Assembly: GCA_958510875.1 (NCBI GenBank)
Contig: OY294067.1
Coordinates: forward strand, 277,556,742-277,620,741
Length of the DNA stretch: 64,000 bases
Direction of reading: 5' to 3'
From: Endomychus coccineus
Lineage: Eukaryota > Arthropoda > Insecta > Coleoptera > Endomychidae
Shown: piece by piece, positions 37,004 to 48,400 of the stretch
Layout of the letters: each line of letters starts with the position of its first letter
Position numbering within the stretch: the first letter of the stretch is position 1
The notes under the pieces: generated by a model
Seen by the model: only the letters and a program-made list of their open reading frames with translations
Told to the model about the DNA's origin: nothing
Database searches by the model: none
Made by a program: the position numbers and the translations under genes

Positions 37004-37755
37004 CAGGGCCGGATTTAGAGGTCTGGAGGCCTCGGGGCAACAAAGGAGTGGAGGCCCAAATTATTTTCCAAATAAAATGGAAAATTTTTTCAGTCGAGTT
37101 TTTCAATAAATAATTTATTGTGAAACCAAGTAAATTCTTTTACTATTTAACAAACATATATAAATATAATCGGAAACAAGAATTATCTGAAATTAAATTT
37201 TAGCGTTAACGAACGGAACCTTCCGAGCTTTTTTCTCGCCGAAAAATCGTTGATGATTTCGCCGAAATTCAGTTCCCGAAGTAAGTCACTTTCAATGCTC
37301 AGGAGAAAAAGCTTTGATAGACGGTTTTGTCCCATCGTCGTTCGAAGCCTATTTTTTTATAATTTTCATTTTTGAAAATGAGCGCTCTCCAGTGCAATTT
37401 GGTACCATCAAAACCAATTACATTCTCAATGCAATTTCAAGGTTTGGGAATATAACTCTGAAATTTTTGTTTGAGAATTTGGTAGTAAAATAGTTCTGGA
37501 GATTGGTCTTTTCCGAAGTCCTTTTTGTATAAGTCGATCAAAGACACAAATTGATTGACTGATTGAAGTGAACAAATATAGATCAATGATTTCTGTCAAT
37601 ATTTAAGAACAATATAATTATGTTTGTACAAAGGTAAAGGTAAAACAGCGAAAAAAAAATATCAAAGGAAAAGTTGTTTACTAGTGTTTACTAGTCAGAA
37701 TTTAAAAGATTTTTTTTTCAAGTCTATTGTGGAGGCCCCCCTAAATTCGGCGTTG
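37004..37755 (-). mobile_element. hAT element remnant (ZMYM-type transposase tail)
   Basis: Flanked by identical 8-bp duplications ACAAATAC (36996-37003 and 37756-37763). The ends are CAGGGCCGGATTTAGAGG and the complement CAACGCCGAATTTAGGGG. On the minus strand, near the left end, a hAT C-terminal segment is readable: LLSIESDLLRELNFGEII followed by NDFSARK, the usual dimerisation tail of ZMYM-like hAT transposases. The rest of the transposase has been deleted. Confidence 0.88.
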
Positions 37756-37763
37756 ACAAATAC

Positions 37764-38101
37764 TGTTAAACTACTGAGGACCTTTCAGCTACCAAGTTCC
37801 ATTCATCAGTTTGCTCTGATGATGCTACTTGTTTATTCAATATCTATCCTTCAAATAATCCAGATCTCAGCCGGTAGATCAATTCAGATAGTTGATCAAT
37901 AAGGAAAGTAAAAAAACAACTATTAAAACAATTTAATTAATTATACTACAAATAGAAATTTGGGCAAATATAAAACTGCCAGGGGTTTCTATTAAAAAAG
38001 GGAAGTAGCCACATTACAACACCCAAGTCCGGTCATACATAATATCAAATTATGCAATATTCCCACTAATGATCTTATTGATATATCCTAGATTATTTCA
38101 A
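37764..38101. other. Downstream of Tim13
   Basis: AT-rich; includes the Tim13 3' UTR on the minus strand. Nothing else is seen. Confidence 0.35.
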
Positions 38102-38635
38102 TCACATTCGATTTCGCTCTTGTTGAATTCTCGTACCATATGTTTTGGACACAAGATTCCATGAATCCATGTACCTATCCATACACATTGCAATACATTT
38201 CTAAAATAAAAAGTGTCAACATGTAAAAGCTTTCGATTCACATATTGTATCTAAAATTATTTAAATGTTCAAATTCTTTAGATTGTTGAACCTACATGAA
38301 CACATGACATCGCTCTCAACAAGTTATACATCAAATACATTTTCATTTTGCTGTTTTAATGTGAAATAAAACTATTATCAAGCGAATTTATTAGAAGTAC
38401 GAACCTGTTCAGAACTATCTAAAGATGTACCTGGTTTCGATATACATTTCTTAAAGCATTTTTCGGTCATTTTCTATAAATAAAGACATTGCATTATCTA
38501 AAGTGTTCATAAGGGGTTACCTAAACATACCGTTAGAAGTTCTTGTGCATTTGCTACGGCAATTTGTTGTTTTACTTGGTCCATGAGTTCATCTTTTTGT
38601 GCACCAGATAATCCTGCTGGCAGTGCATCTTCCAT
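38102..38635 (-). CDS. Tim13: Mitochondrial import inner membrane translocase subunit Tim13
   Basis: Three small exons on the minus strand: 38531-38635, 38405-38473 and 38102-38200, all in phase 0. They give 90 residues, the normal size of a small TIM. Family features: [15 protein letters not shown] at the N-terminal helix; the first twin CX3C motif in [20 protein letters not shown]; and the second in [14 protein letters not shown]. The four cysteines form the two disulfides of small TIM chaperones. Tim13 partners with Tim8 in the intermembrane space to escort hydrophobic inner-membrane proteins. All four cysteines are present and the reading frame is complete. Confidence 0.95.
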
Positions 38636-40042
38636 TTTATCTTATTTAAAATATAATAAATGCGGCTGAATTGTATGATACCGCTGAGGTTATGTGACCG
38701 ATACCGTGATACCGATGGTCACATAGAGACATAGATAGATGTGGAAGTTGTGGAACCTTGGACTAGCAATGCATTAAATTCAATATATGAATTGACATAG
38801 AAAATGAGTTCAAATCGACGCATGGACGTGGGAATTTGATTTTGAACTATAACAATTTGGGTCTATCTCCTAGTGTGTAAAGCTTGAATAATTTGTCATG
38901 GTAGAACCATAGAGGTAATATATAATTAGAGGAAAAAGCACCATAAACGTCAGTGTTAAATGGTAATTTAATTTAATTATAATAATTAAGATTCAAGAAA
39001 CAAGTAGTTACGAGTTTGAATATAAAGTAAAGCTCAATAGTTAAAGTCAATACTGTAATGTATTTCATATTTGGGTAAGTAGTAATTCCGCGTGAACTTA
39101 TTAGAATTACTGCATTAGTAAGTATTTTCATAGACTTGCAGTAAAAGTGCACTAACGGCATTTGTGATGATTTTGCATTATTTTGCAAAGATTTACTAGT
39201 TTTTGTCAGAATTTTGAGAGCATTCCGTGGACACCGAGGTAAATTGGTGTTCTGTACTAAAATTGGACGTTTCATGCATAGATAACTCTACTACCGTAGT
39301 ACAGTAGTAGAGTTATCTATGGTTTCATGTTCAGGCCTCTAAAAGAACTGATGTTTTTCTTTGCGGTAAAATTCGAGTATTTTGTTCCACGCTTTCGAGT
39401 ATTTTGTGCAATTTCCAATGGCAACAAAGGGGATGATCCTCAAATTGCACATTCGAACTTACGAATTTTTAATCTGATCATAAATTTCTATTTGGAATTC
39501 AGATTAAGGATTTAAGAATACCTAATGAAGAGTAGTCCTCGGGATAGTTTAACAAGTAATTTTGATTGTTTTTTCTGCGCATAGTAAATAAGAAGTGATA
39601 AGAATAAAAACAGTTCAGGACTTTTCTGTTTAGTAGTTAGGTTACCTCTTGAGAGAAATAAATGTGACTAACGACCTGTAGGATGACTAAATATGCTGAT
39701 TCCATTTCTATGTTTTACGCGTGTAAATCAGAAAACTAATAACGTGTGCATGACCAGGATAATACCAAGATTTATTAAATCTACGCGTATTTGAAGAAAT
39801 ATAATCTAAATAATAAAATATAGGGGTATTAGTAATAGAACTCTTTGCTGTGACTTGTGAGATCTAGTTGTATTGAACGAAAAAAATAAATACATCATAT
39901 TTTTCACTTCATAATTTATTGATTTAGATGGCCATGTCAAAATCAAGGGTTGGTGCTATTTCAATTTTTATATTGATTGCCATAAGCTTGATCATCAGCA
40001 AATTGTAATATATTAAAGTAATTATTATATAAATAAATAAAT
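38636..40042. other. Intergenic between Tim13 and the 40-kb gene (divergent)
   Basis: 1.4 kb that holds the promoters of two divergently read genes. It contains a small hairpin at 39277-39321. Open frames here lack coding features. Confidence 0.4.
39277..39321. repeat. Perfect hairpin with 18-bp arms
   Basis: CATAGATAACTCTACTAC (39277-39294) is followed after 9 bases by its exact complement GTAGTAGAGTTATCTATG (39304-39321). It may be a tiny foldback MITE or a palindromic regulatory site. Confidence 0.85.
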
Positions 40043-42826
40043 ATGAATGATAAACCTTGCATGGAGCAGGATGATAATGGCGTTATTATAGATTTCTTGG
40101 TAAAAATGAAGAATATTTTGAAATGTGCAATGATTACCCAAAGTTGCTCTGTATCTGACATCAGAAAGCAGCTAGATGTTTCAATATGTCCGAAAAAAGA
40201 GAAGGTTTCTATTCTCGAGTTATTCAGATTGTATGACAAGTTATGTATATGGGATAAAATAATAATGTACACAAAAATGATTTTGAACGTCATATTACAT
40301 AAATGTAAGTATGAAACCAATAATGAAACTGCTGAAATTGTGAAGAAATTCGAAGCTATGAAAGAATGTATGCTCACGTTTTCCGAAATCCCATGTATTT
40401 CGTCTAGTTATAATAAAATAATAGAAGCATTTGTAGTAACAGTTTTGGACATGCAGAAGGGAATACACATGACGGAATACATGAATAAGGTAATACATTT
40501 TATACATTCGTATCAAAAATTCAGAATAGGCGCGGGCGACTTGTGTATTCTTGACGTAAGCGTTATTTCACTTGCCTAACGTAAAGATCGCAAAGTCTAT
40601 TGCCGATTGAGAAAGAAAATAGCGGCAATCTCGAAATAGGCAATTATAGTTTTATAGAACACATAGAATGAGTGAAAATTGTATTATCCAAATTAGCACT
40701 TTGACTTTGAGCACTACACGAGATCTTTTTAATTGCATTCTGCATTATAGTCCAGTCAAATCAGACAAATAATGGCCAAAATAAAGAGAAATTAGTCGCT
40801 GGGTTTTTTGTTCAAATAGTTGGGGTCAGGAAACATATGCCACCAACGCGGGGGCTCGCAAGCTGTAACTTGTGCGTTGGTAGCCATATGTATGTATTAT
40901 TTCGCGTTTTTTGACATTTTTTGTAAGTTTTGTCGTGGCGTGGTTATAGATCGACGTGTCTGTGAGTGTGAAGTGTGAATTATTCTCATAGAAAACAGGA
41001 CAACTATAAAGATTTTCCTGTTGTGTTGACGTATTGTAAAGGATATGGTGTCATAGAATAGAATGTCGATTCTTTGTTGACTCGATACTATTTCAAAATC
41101 TAAAAGTTTAAAGATCACCAATCACATTCTAAAATCCATTCATTTACATAATATAATAATTATATTTTTCCACTAAATTAAGTATTACTGGTTTTATAAA
41201 ACACAACGTAAATGTAAAGCAAGTGTTACATAATTCAATAAATTTGGTATGTATCATAACTTCAAATTCACACACTAGAGATTGTTTCCCACCAATATAT
41301 GTAATGAAAATTTGATATCTCTTTCAAGAATTCAAGTTGGAGTAGGGATATAAATTAGTTTGTAATGGATCACAGTTTTAATATCCCATATGATTACAAT
41401 AAATCATGCTTTATTAAAAAAACAATCGAATTGTTCGGTAGGTTTATTTGTATAACCATAACCTGTTCTTTTTCATTTCATAGAGTTACGAAATATCTAG
41501 TAAATTGCATTCGAGACCACGGTTATATATACAGGTCTGTAAGCTCTATGTTTGACATGAGTCTCTTACATGTCGCCAAACTCGTAGTCCCTCGCACAGC
41601 CACCAGCTGGCGCATGAATCGAAGTATGTTGTCAGGATGTCAGGAATAGGCGCCATATCGTTCAAACCATAGAGATCATATAGTATAGAGGAGTAAAGCC
41701 CCGTCTTAACGCGAGAAGGTTTCAAAAACTTATCCTTTCCCCACTCCGCGGACATTATAAGGGGACGTTCGACGTTACCTCTAACTATAGTTACGTGCGG
41801 TCATCTAAGCGTGCGGTTGTAGGCGGGTAAGGGGAACGAGTTAAAATACCACAGAGTGGAGTACGGATAACTCATCGCGTTAGATCGAACATATGGTACG
41901 CAACGAATACATAGGCTATATAGGGGCTTTACTTCTCTATACTATATGATCTCTATGGTTTAAACAGTTGTCAGAAAATACTCCTACGTGACGACTTTTG
42001 GTACTACGGGCCAGTCGACGCTTAGCGGACTCACTGCTCACATAGGAAACAACCTCGAGTTTCCAGACCTGTGTATACGACCGCGGGGTACACTAGTTAG
42101 AATCACGGTCGTATATACAGGTCTGGAAACTCTATGTTTGACATGAGTCTCTTACATGTCGCCAAACTCGTAGTCCCTCACTCAGCCACCAGCTGGCGCA
42201 TGGATCGAAGTATCTTGTCAGGATTAGGCGCCATATCGTTCAAACACGGTCGTATACGTGCCAGAGAACATCCCTAGACTCATGCGCCACCCTTTTGGTA
42301 CTACGTAACAGATGACGCTTAGCGGACTCACTTCTCACATAGGAAACAGCCTCGAGTTTCCAGACCTGTATATACGATCGTGTTCGAGACAAACTTGGAT
42401 CTCTTGCCTACTATTTATTTAGAAATTATTATTGATGTTGTTAACTTAAACTTTATTGTTATCATTTCTTTATAGATTTCTCTATTTGAATTATGTAGGC
42501 ATATGGTTTCGGAAATTGGAAAACTAGAAACTTATGCTACTTTTGTTTTAAATCATACTTGTCGTGCTGTGATGAAGTCTCGATTACAATTTCAAGAATT
42601 GGGACATGGCTCTAATTCAAATGCTGTCAATACAGAGATTCTTCTAAGATATCTAGACATTTTTCAAGAGTTATCGCATCATTACCCCATCCCAAGACTA
42701 TTAACTATGTTGGGGAATTCGACTCGAGGTGAATTTAGATTGTTTTTGGAAGATTTGATCCACAGACAACATGTTCCAAAATGTCTAATCTTTGTTGCTA
42801 AGTTGCACATGCAAATTTTGAAGTGA
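40043..42826 (+). CDS. Unidentified helical protein, two exons
   Basis: Exon 1 (40043-40555, donor GTAAGC) and exon 2 (42476-42826, acceptor TTTATAG, ending TGA) join in phase 0 to give 287 residues. The start is the first ATG after an AATAAATAAAT leader. The sequence is rich in Leu, Ile, Met and charged residues in heptad-like patterns (EFLVKMKNILKCAM-like helices, FRLYDKLCIWDKIIMYTKMI, FELCRHMVSEIGKLETYATF) and looks all-helical. It has no signal peptide and no clear membrane segment. Recognisable catalytic motifs are absent. I do not recognise the family. The 1.9-kb intron is occupied by a composite MITE, with a second MITE pair 190 bp beyond the stop. Both exons are open, so the gene is probably functional. 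Upstream exons cannot be ruled out. Confidence 0.65.
40828..40893. repeat. Imperfect hairpin in intron 1
   Basis: ACATATGCCACCAACGC pairs with GCGTTGGTAGCCATATGT across a ~30-base loop. It lies just 3' of the word GGGTTTTTTGTTCAAATAG, which also occurs at 5.5 kb. Confidence 0.6.
41668..41957. mobile_element. MITE family 2, inserted in the composite
   Basis: 290 bp with inverted ends starting CATAGAGATCATATAGTATA (complement at the right end; about 35 bp in all). It is flanked by GTTCAAAC (41660-41667) and GTTTAAAC (41958-41965), an 8-bp duplication with one mismatch. No coding capacity. Confidence 0.85.
42104..42382. mobile_element. MITE family 1 short form (B), copy in the composite
   Basis: 279 bp, nearly identical to 43454-43732. 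Its left flank is GTTAGAAT, as for the 43.4-kb copy, but its right flank is TTCGAGAC. It therefore did not insert here as a solo element. Confidence 0.85.
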
Positions 42827-43017
42827 TGAAATTATATGTGATTTTTTCCTTTAGGTTAATGAATAAAGTGTACTCACAATAGAATAGTGTATATGTAGGT
42901 AGCACAGGCAAGAAATAAAATGTATTAATTTGTTTTTTATTTGTATCTGTAAATAAATGAGATTGAATTATAGGGAAAAATCCAAAGTATTCTATGGCTG
43001 ATGTCGTCCGGGTACAC

Positions 43018-43435
43018 CACGGTCGTATACACAGGTCTGGAAACTCTATGGTTTACTTGAGTCTCTTACGGGTCGCCTAACTCGTAGTCCCTCGCTCAGC
43101 CGCCAGCTAGCGCTTGGATCACGAAGTGGTAAAACGATTTCTATCCGGAATCGCAAGCATCCACTTTTTTCGCATTTCCGCATCTTTCGGCACTTTAAAA
43201 ACAGAAGTTTCTTGCTTTACACTTTTGTACCCCGTTTTGCATTTCGGCACAATGCACGATTTCGTAATTTGTTTCTAAAAACGCAGGTATTCCTTGTGTT
43301 GACAAGTCAACTGACAGTTGTCAGAAAATACTCCTACGTGACGACTTTTGGTACTACGGGCCAGTCGACGCTTAGCGGACTCACTGCTCACATAGGAAAC
43401 AACCTCGAGTTTCCAGACCTGTGTATACGACCGTG
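43018..43435. mobile_element. MITE family 1 long form (A), complete copy
   Basis: 418 bp, flanked by identical GGGTACAC duplications (43010-43017 and 43436-43443). Very similar to 1455-1877. Confidence 0.92.
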
Positions 43436-43453
43436 GGGTACACTAGTTAGAAT

Positions 43454-43732
43454 CACGGTCGGATATACAGGTCTGGAAACTCTATGTTTGACATGAGTCT
43501 CTTACATGTCGCCAAACTCGTAGTCCCTCGCTCAGCCACCAGCTGGCGCATGGATCGAAGTATCTTGTCAGGATTAGGCGCCATATCGTTCAAACACGGT
43601 CGTATACGTGCCAGAGAACATCCCTCGACTCATGCGCCACCCTTTTGGTACTACGCAACAGATGACGCTTAACGGACTCACTTCTCACATAGGAAACAGC
43701 CTCGAGTTTCCAGACCTGTATGTACGACCGTG
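43454..43732. mobile_element. MITE family 1 short form (B), complete copy
   Basis: 279 bp, flanked by identical GTTAGAAT duplications (43446-43453 and 43733-43740). It lies only 10 bp beyond the duplication of the neighbouring A copy. Confidence 0.92.
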
Positions 43733-43807
43733 GTTAGAATTAACAGAGTACATTGACTCGTAAGATGCCAATTCTGGTTTTAACTTATCCATAATTCATT
43801 AGTGAAT

Positions 43808-44279
43808 TCAATTGGTGCATTTGATTAAAATTTTTTAAGATGGATTGCGACATGTTGGAAGTTGTTTGTTATGATGAAATTTAGACAGTAGTTTCCGTGT
43901 AAAAAGACTACTTTCAGTTCAAATTTCATCCAAATCGCTGAAATTTTACCAAGTTAGCCGAAATTCGTTTTTTTTTAATTTTATTCATATAAATATCTAT
44001 ATCAGGAGGGCAGGTGAACGAATCTTCGTAAAATTTGGACTGGAGGTTCCCTGAACGATGCCAATACAAGGATATCATTTTAGTTTCTTAACTAATCACC
44101 GAAATAATACAAACAATTGTTAACTGAAAAATCGACCTCAAAAATGTACAAAATGTTGCACCCCTTTTGGAATGTAAAGATTTTGGAATTTTGTTGATTT
44201 CATCATAACAAACAACTTCCACCATGTCGCGCTCCATCTTGAAAAATTTGATGATATCGCATTTATTTGCACCAATTGA
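43808..44279. mobile_element. Inverted-repeat element (TCAATTGGTGCA ends)
   Basis: The ends are TCAATTGGTGCA and its complement. Inverted arms of about 75-80 bp each share AAGATGG, GCGACATG and GGAAGTTGTTTGTTATGATG. A ~300-bp centre has no coding content. It is probably a MITE. Confidence 0.75.
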
Positions 44280-44429
44280 CTCCACTATATTTATTATCGC
44301 ATTTATTTACTATGATGACTGGCTACTTGGTAGCTCAGTACTTTAACAGCATTTAGAGTTTGCTAAACACTCATTTGCCAAATCAGATAATGAGCTGTCA
44401 TTCTCAAGAAATGTGCGCCTGAATTAACA

Positions 44430-44985
44430 CCAATTTTCTGCTGGTTGTTTACCCTTTCATACAAACTTGGTAAGTTTCCTTCCAGCTGGAAGACAGCTAG
44501 AGTCCAACCGATTCCAAAAAATGGAAAGAAGTCCCTTCCCAATAATTATAGACCCATTGCACTATTATCTGTGATCTCTAAAGTGATGGAGAAAGCAGTC
44601 AAGATCGAGCCCATCCAATACCTAGAGAGATCAACAGGAGACCTATGATTGCCTACGTAACAGATGTATAGTAGAAATCTATTGAAAAATATGGGGAAAT
44701 CTCTAGCTGTAGCATTGGATATTTCCAAAGATTTTGACCGAGTCTGGCACCAAAGCCTTCTTGGGAAACTTTCGTCAAATGATTTGCCGCCGCTTCAACG
44801 TTGTCGCTTACTATCGAGTTTTCTCTCAGATAGATCACTAAATGTGGTAGTTGACGGAGTATCCTCAGATACAATGGCTATCAACGCTGGTGTTCCACAG
44901 GGATTTGTATTGGTACGAACTTTTTTTCTGCTCATCTCGGAACATTATAGGTTTCACTCTCATGTAGTCAAAGTATAAAGATCCC
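44430..44985 (+). mobile_element. Non-LTR retrotransposon RT fragment (jockey/CR1-like)
   Basis: Encodes RT palm and finger motifs: FPSSWKTARVQPIPKNGKK, then NNYRPIALLSVISKVME, then SLAVALDISKDFDRVWHQ and NAGVPQGFVLVRTFFLL. The catalytic YxDD region and everything beyond is deleted: at about 44938 the sequence jumps to the 3' UTR (CTCATGTAGTCAAAGTATAA), matching the end of the 50-kb copy. Two frameshifts. Confidence 0.85.
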
Positions 44986-45469
44986 CTGGCAGCCTTTCAT
45001 TTTCTTATGGAGATTTGTGAAATCTGAAATTTAAAGATTTCAGGAATCCGAATATTGAGAATTCGTGAGTGAAAATAGCGGCGAGACATTTAATAATGGG
45101 CGTAGGGGTTTTATGATTGCATTTGCATCATTCTCTAAGACCCTATTGAAAAAGAGAATGGCGCTTGTATAGTACAATATGTAGCAAATAACATCAATAA
45201 TGACAGAATTTTTCATGGCAAACAGTGTAAATAAACATATGGGAGACGCGACCAAATGTTTTTGTTATTATTATGCATACACATTGAAAACAAAGGTTTT
45301 ATTGATTTAATTCATTCCGATAAAACTTTGTGATAAAACGATCAGGTATCTTAGATTGATAAATCTTATCAATATCTATATACCACCTGAACTGGAGGTA
45401 TGTTGAGGGATAATTATCGATTCAGCGAAAATAATCATCCGGTAACAAGTGATCGACATACGAGTTAAA

Positions 45470-48400
45470 ATGAGTTTCGAGAGTGATGACAAATTGGTAC
45501 TGAAACCTTCAACAGAACTTATTCCTGATGAATACAAGAATTCAGTAGGTTCGGAATTGGTGCATTTGTTTCTACGGTATGAGGAAAGTGGTGAACCTTT
45601 CGAAATGTGCATGAAGAACTTAGGTATCAACATTCCGAAAGAAAATATTCATCGTCTTGACAATGACGAATCGGTTATTGAAACCTTAAACAAAAGTATG
45701 TATTCTGAAACAATAGAATTATATTTTTTCACATTTCTGAATCATGGAATATAATATGTAGTGAAGTGTACATTCCATCATTATCTAAAACACCATTAGT
45801 ATTCACGTAAAGATAATTACATGAAGGTTAGATTGATGAAAATATGCATTGTTAATAAATTTTTTTGAATGCCGTTGGTAATATTTATAGGTACCTATAC
45901 GTAATAATTGGCCATTTCGAAAATAGTTATCCTCGAAATGAGGCTGGTTGTAACTTTATTTTTGATTTCCAAATTGGCACTCACTCGTTTTTAAATGAAG
46001 CTAGAAGTTGCAGGATTGTCTAATTCGTAAAATTAGCTTGCATGTAAAAATATATCGATAGTATGAAGTTGCTGGATAGAAACAAATGACGGAGCCTTTC
46101 AAATGAAACATATCAGGAGCTGTCAGTAACAGTAGCGTGGATATAATTTTTTCTGTAATCGCTCAAGAATGCCTACTTTCTCGGAGCAACTTCAGACCCC
46201 AAAATACGCTAATTTAGTATTTTAGTCCGTTGTTGAGCAACGAACTTTCCTAGACCAAAAACGGTGTAGGGAAAATTTTTGCCGACCTAGGCAGTCAAAA
46301 TCGGTCCCTTCGATTTTTGATATACATTTTATACAGTAAATAAATACACGCAAACAACCAACTCACATTGAGAACATTTATTGAATATATTATTACACAT
46401 TTGGGACGTTTATTCTTCGGCAATAATACTAATAGTATTAGCAGATTTCTCCCTTTGAATATTTTATCTGCTATGTCTACTTTATATGTAAAATATTCCT
46501 CTATATATCCTTCGGCAACGGTTGAGGATTTCCATCCCCCATGCATCTTTAAAGCAATTAAATCTGCCCCAGCATTAACCAAAATTGTCGCAGAGAACCG
46601 ACGGAGACAATGTCGTGTATATTCATGTGCATATGGCAAATTAAAAAATTTTGCGACAATTTGAGGCATTTTGCCAAACTGATGTATTCCCACTACTTGC
46701 CTGCAACCTTTTCCATTTGAATGTTCAAAGAAAAATTTCTGGAAGACATGCAACATATTTTCTATACAATGGCATATAAGTTTCGTTTATCACAAACGAT
46801 CTTGGTTTGTTGGTTTTATTATCGGGTATTTTAATCAAAAGCTTAGATCCAAAATCTTCTATGTCATTCAAATTCAATTGATATAGTTCATCACGGCGAG
46901 ATGCACCCGCAATACCAAATATCAAGGCAACCTATAAAGTAAACACTACATAAATACCTAGGTAATTTTAAAATTCTTATATTCTGAACGTACCTTTTCA
47001 TTAAGTATATATAATCTGGTGCTTGAGTAATAAACGTTTCAATTGGTACCTCTGAGAAATCTTTTGAATTCTTTGGTTTATAGTTGTCACTTTGACGTTT
47101 CAGGAAAGCACGAAATTTCGAATATTTTGTAATATCAATATCTTCTTTTGTACTAAGTGTAGCTCTCAGCATGGAGTAATTTGACCATAACGTAGATAGC
47201 TTCAACTTCGTGACACCAGTAGATCTGCGCTTGCGGAACACAAGTTTGACACTAATCATCAAATCCTTTTCGAAAATACTAAAATCCCCCGAGCCCCAAA
47301 CTTCTATCAGCTTCTATTCAGTATTGTATTGTTTTCGGGCGCGGTAGCTCCGTTTCGAGTGGTATTTGTGACATCCTTCTTCAGTTTTGCAAATGGAATT
47401 ATATTATTTTATTTAACCATGATGACAACCGTGTGTTTCTGGTCATAAATAGATACCAGACGTATATATTTAACTTGCACAAGTGTCCCGATTTCTCATT
47501 TTAAGATTCATGTGACGTCATCGATGTGCAGTGAAGTCTATTTTATGCTTAGCAGGTGTCAGTATGAAACATGGCTATATTATACTGTGATTAATTTCAA
47601 AAGTCGATCTGACAGCAGATGTCAGAGCGGTTTCTAAATCATTTGCAATATATTTTCTGTTCCTACAATCATTTTCATTTGACCCGCAAGAGTGAGGGAA
47701 GTCACGTGATCATTGGTCACAGCTTTTTTGGTATTGAGCTCAAGCATAATATGCCTACTTGTGCACTGACGAAAGATAATTTCAGCAACAAAGATTGAAT
47801 TACCTTGAAAAATACTGTATATTGCGAAAATAGATAAGTTCAAGATACTATCTCAATAATGTTTACAGGTCAAGTACGAATCTGTTTATATGAAACTTGT
47901 CATCACTTCCTCGAACTTTAAAATTGATTCTAAATCTATGACGAATATTTAGCCACAACAATACTTTTCAGTAATTGAAATGTTAGTAAATACGATAGGG
48001 TTATATTTCTTGTATTATAGTCCAATTTTGTTCATGATAATTGAAGTTATTACACACTCCTCGATTGATAAAATTCATTGAAGTAGGAATCAAAATACTA
48101 TAGTCTAACGAAACTAGTGGGTCTACTTGGTAAATAGATAAATAAGTAGTGTGCGTGGTGAAGTTACTCTTCGCAAATCCTTTGATTTGGTTACTGATTT
48201 TTATATAATTGTTTCACATTTTATAAGATACTCTTCGCATTTGTGTAAAGATAATGAAATAAGTTATTTATTTCATTATTTTTATACAACTAAATAATAT
48301 TTAAATTAACAATCTTGATGAGAAAATATTACAAAAACAAATTTTTCGTTAAAAGTTAAAGTACGGTGTAACGATTATGTTGAAATTTGGATGAAAGCAG

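Larger units (their letters stand above)
41518..42382. mobile_element. Composite of family 1 MITEs flanked by one target duplication
   Basis: The whole 865-bp unit is flanked by identical 8-mers TTCGAGAC (41510-41517 and 42383-42390). In order it contains: the left half of a short-form (B) MITE (41518-41667); an unrelated MITE (41668-41957); the right end of a long-form (A) MITE (41966-42085); the spacer GGGTACACTAGTTAGAAT (42086-42103); and a complete B copy (42104-42382). The A-end, spacer and B-start junction is nearly identical to the one at 43435-43454, where A and B are two independent insertions. See findings. Confidence 0.85.

Noticed and set aside
37624..37902. A 92-codon plus-strand open frame
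   Set aside because: It runs across the right end of a hAT element into flanking DNA, so it is fortuitous.
46368..46664. Plus-strand open frame of 98 codons
   Set aside because: Antisense to the tyrosine recombinase coding sequence.
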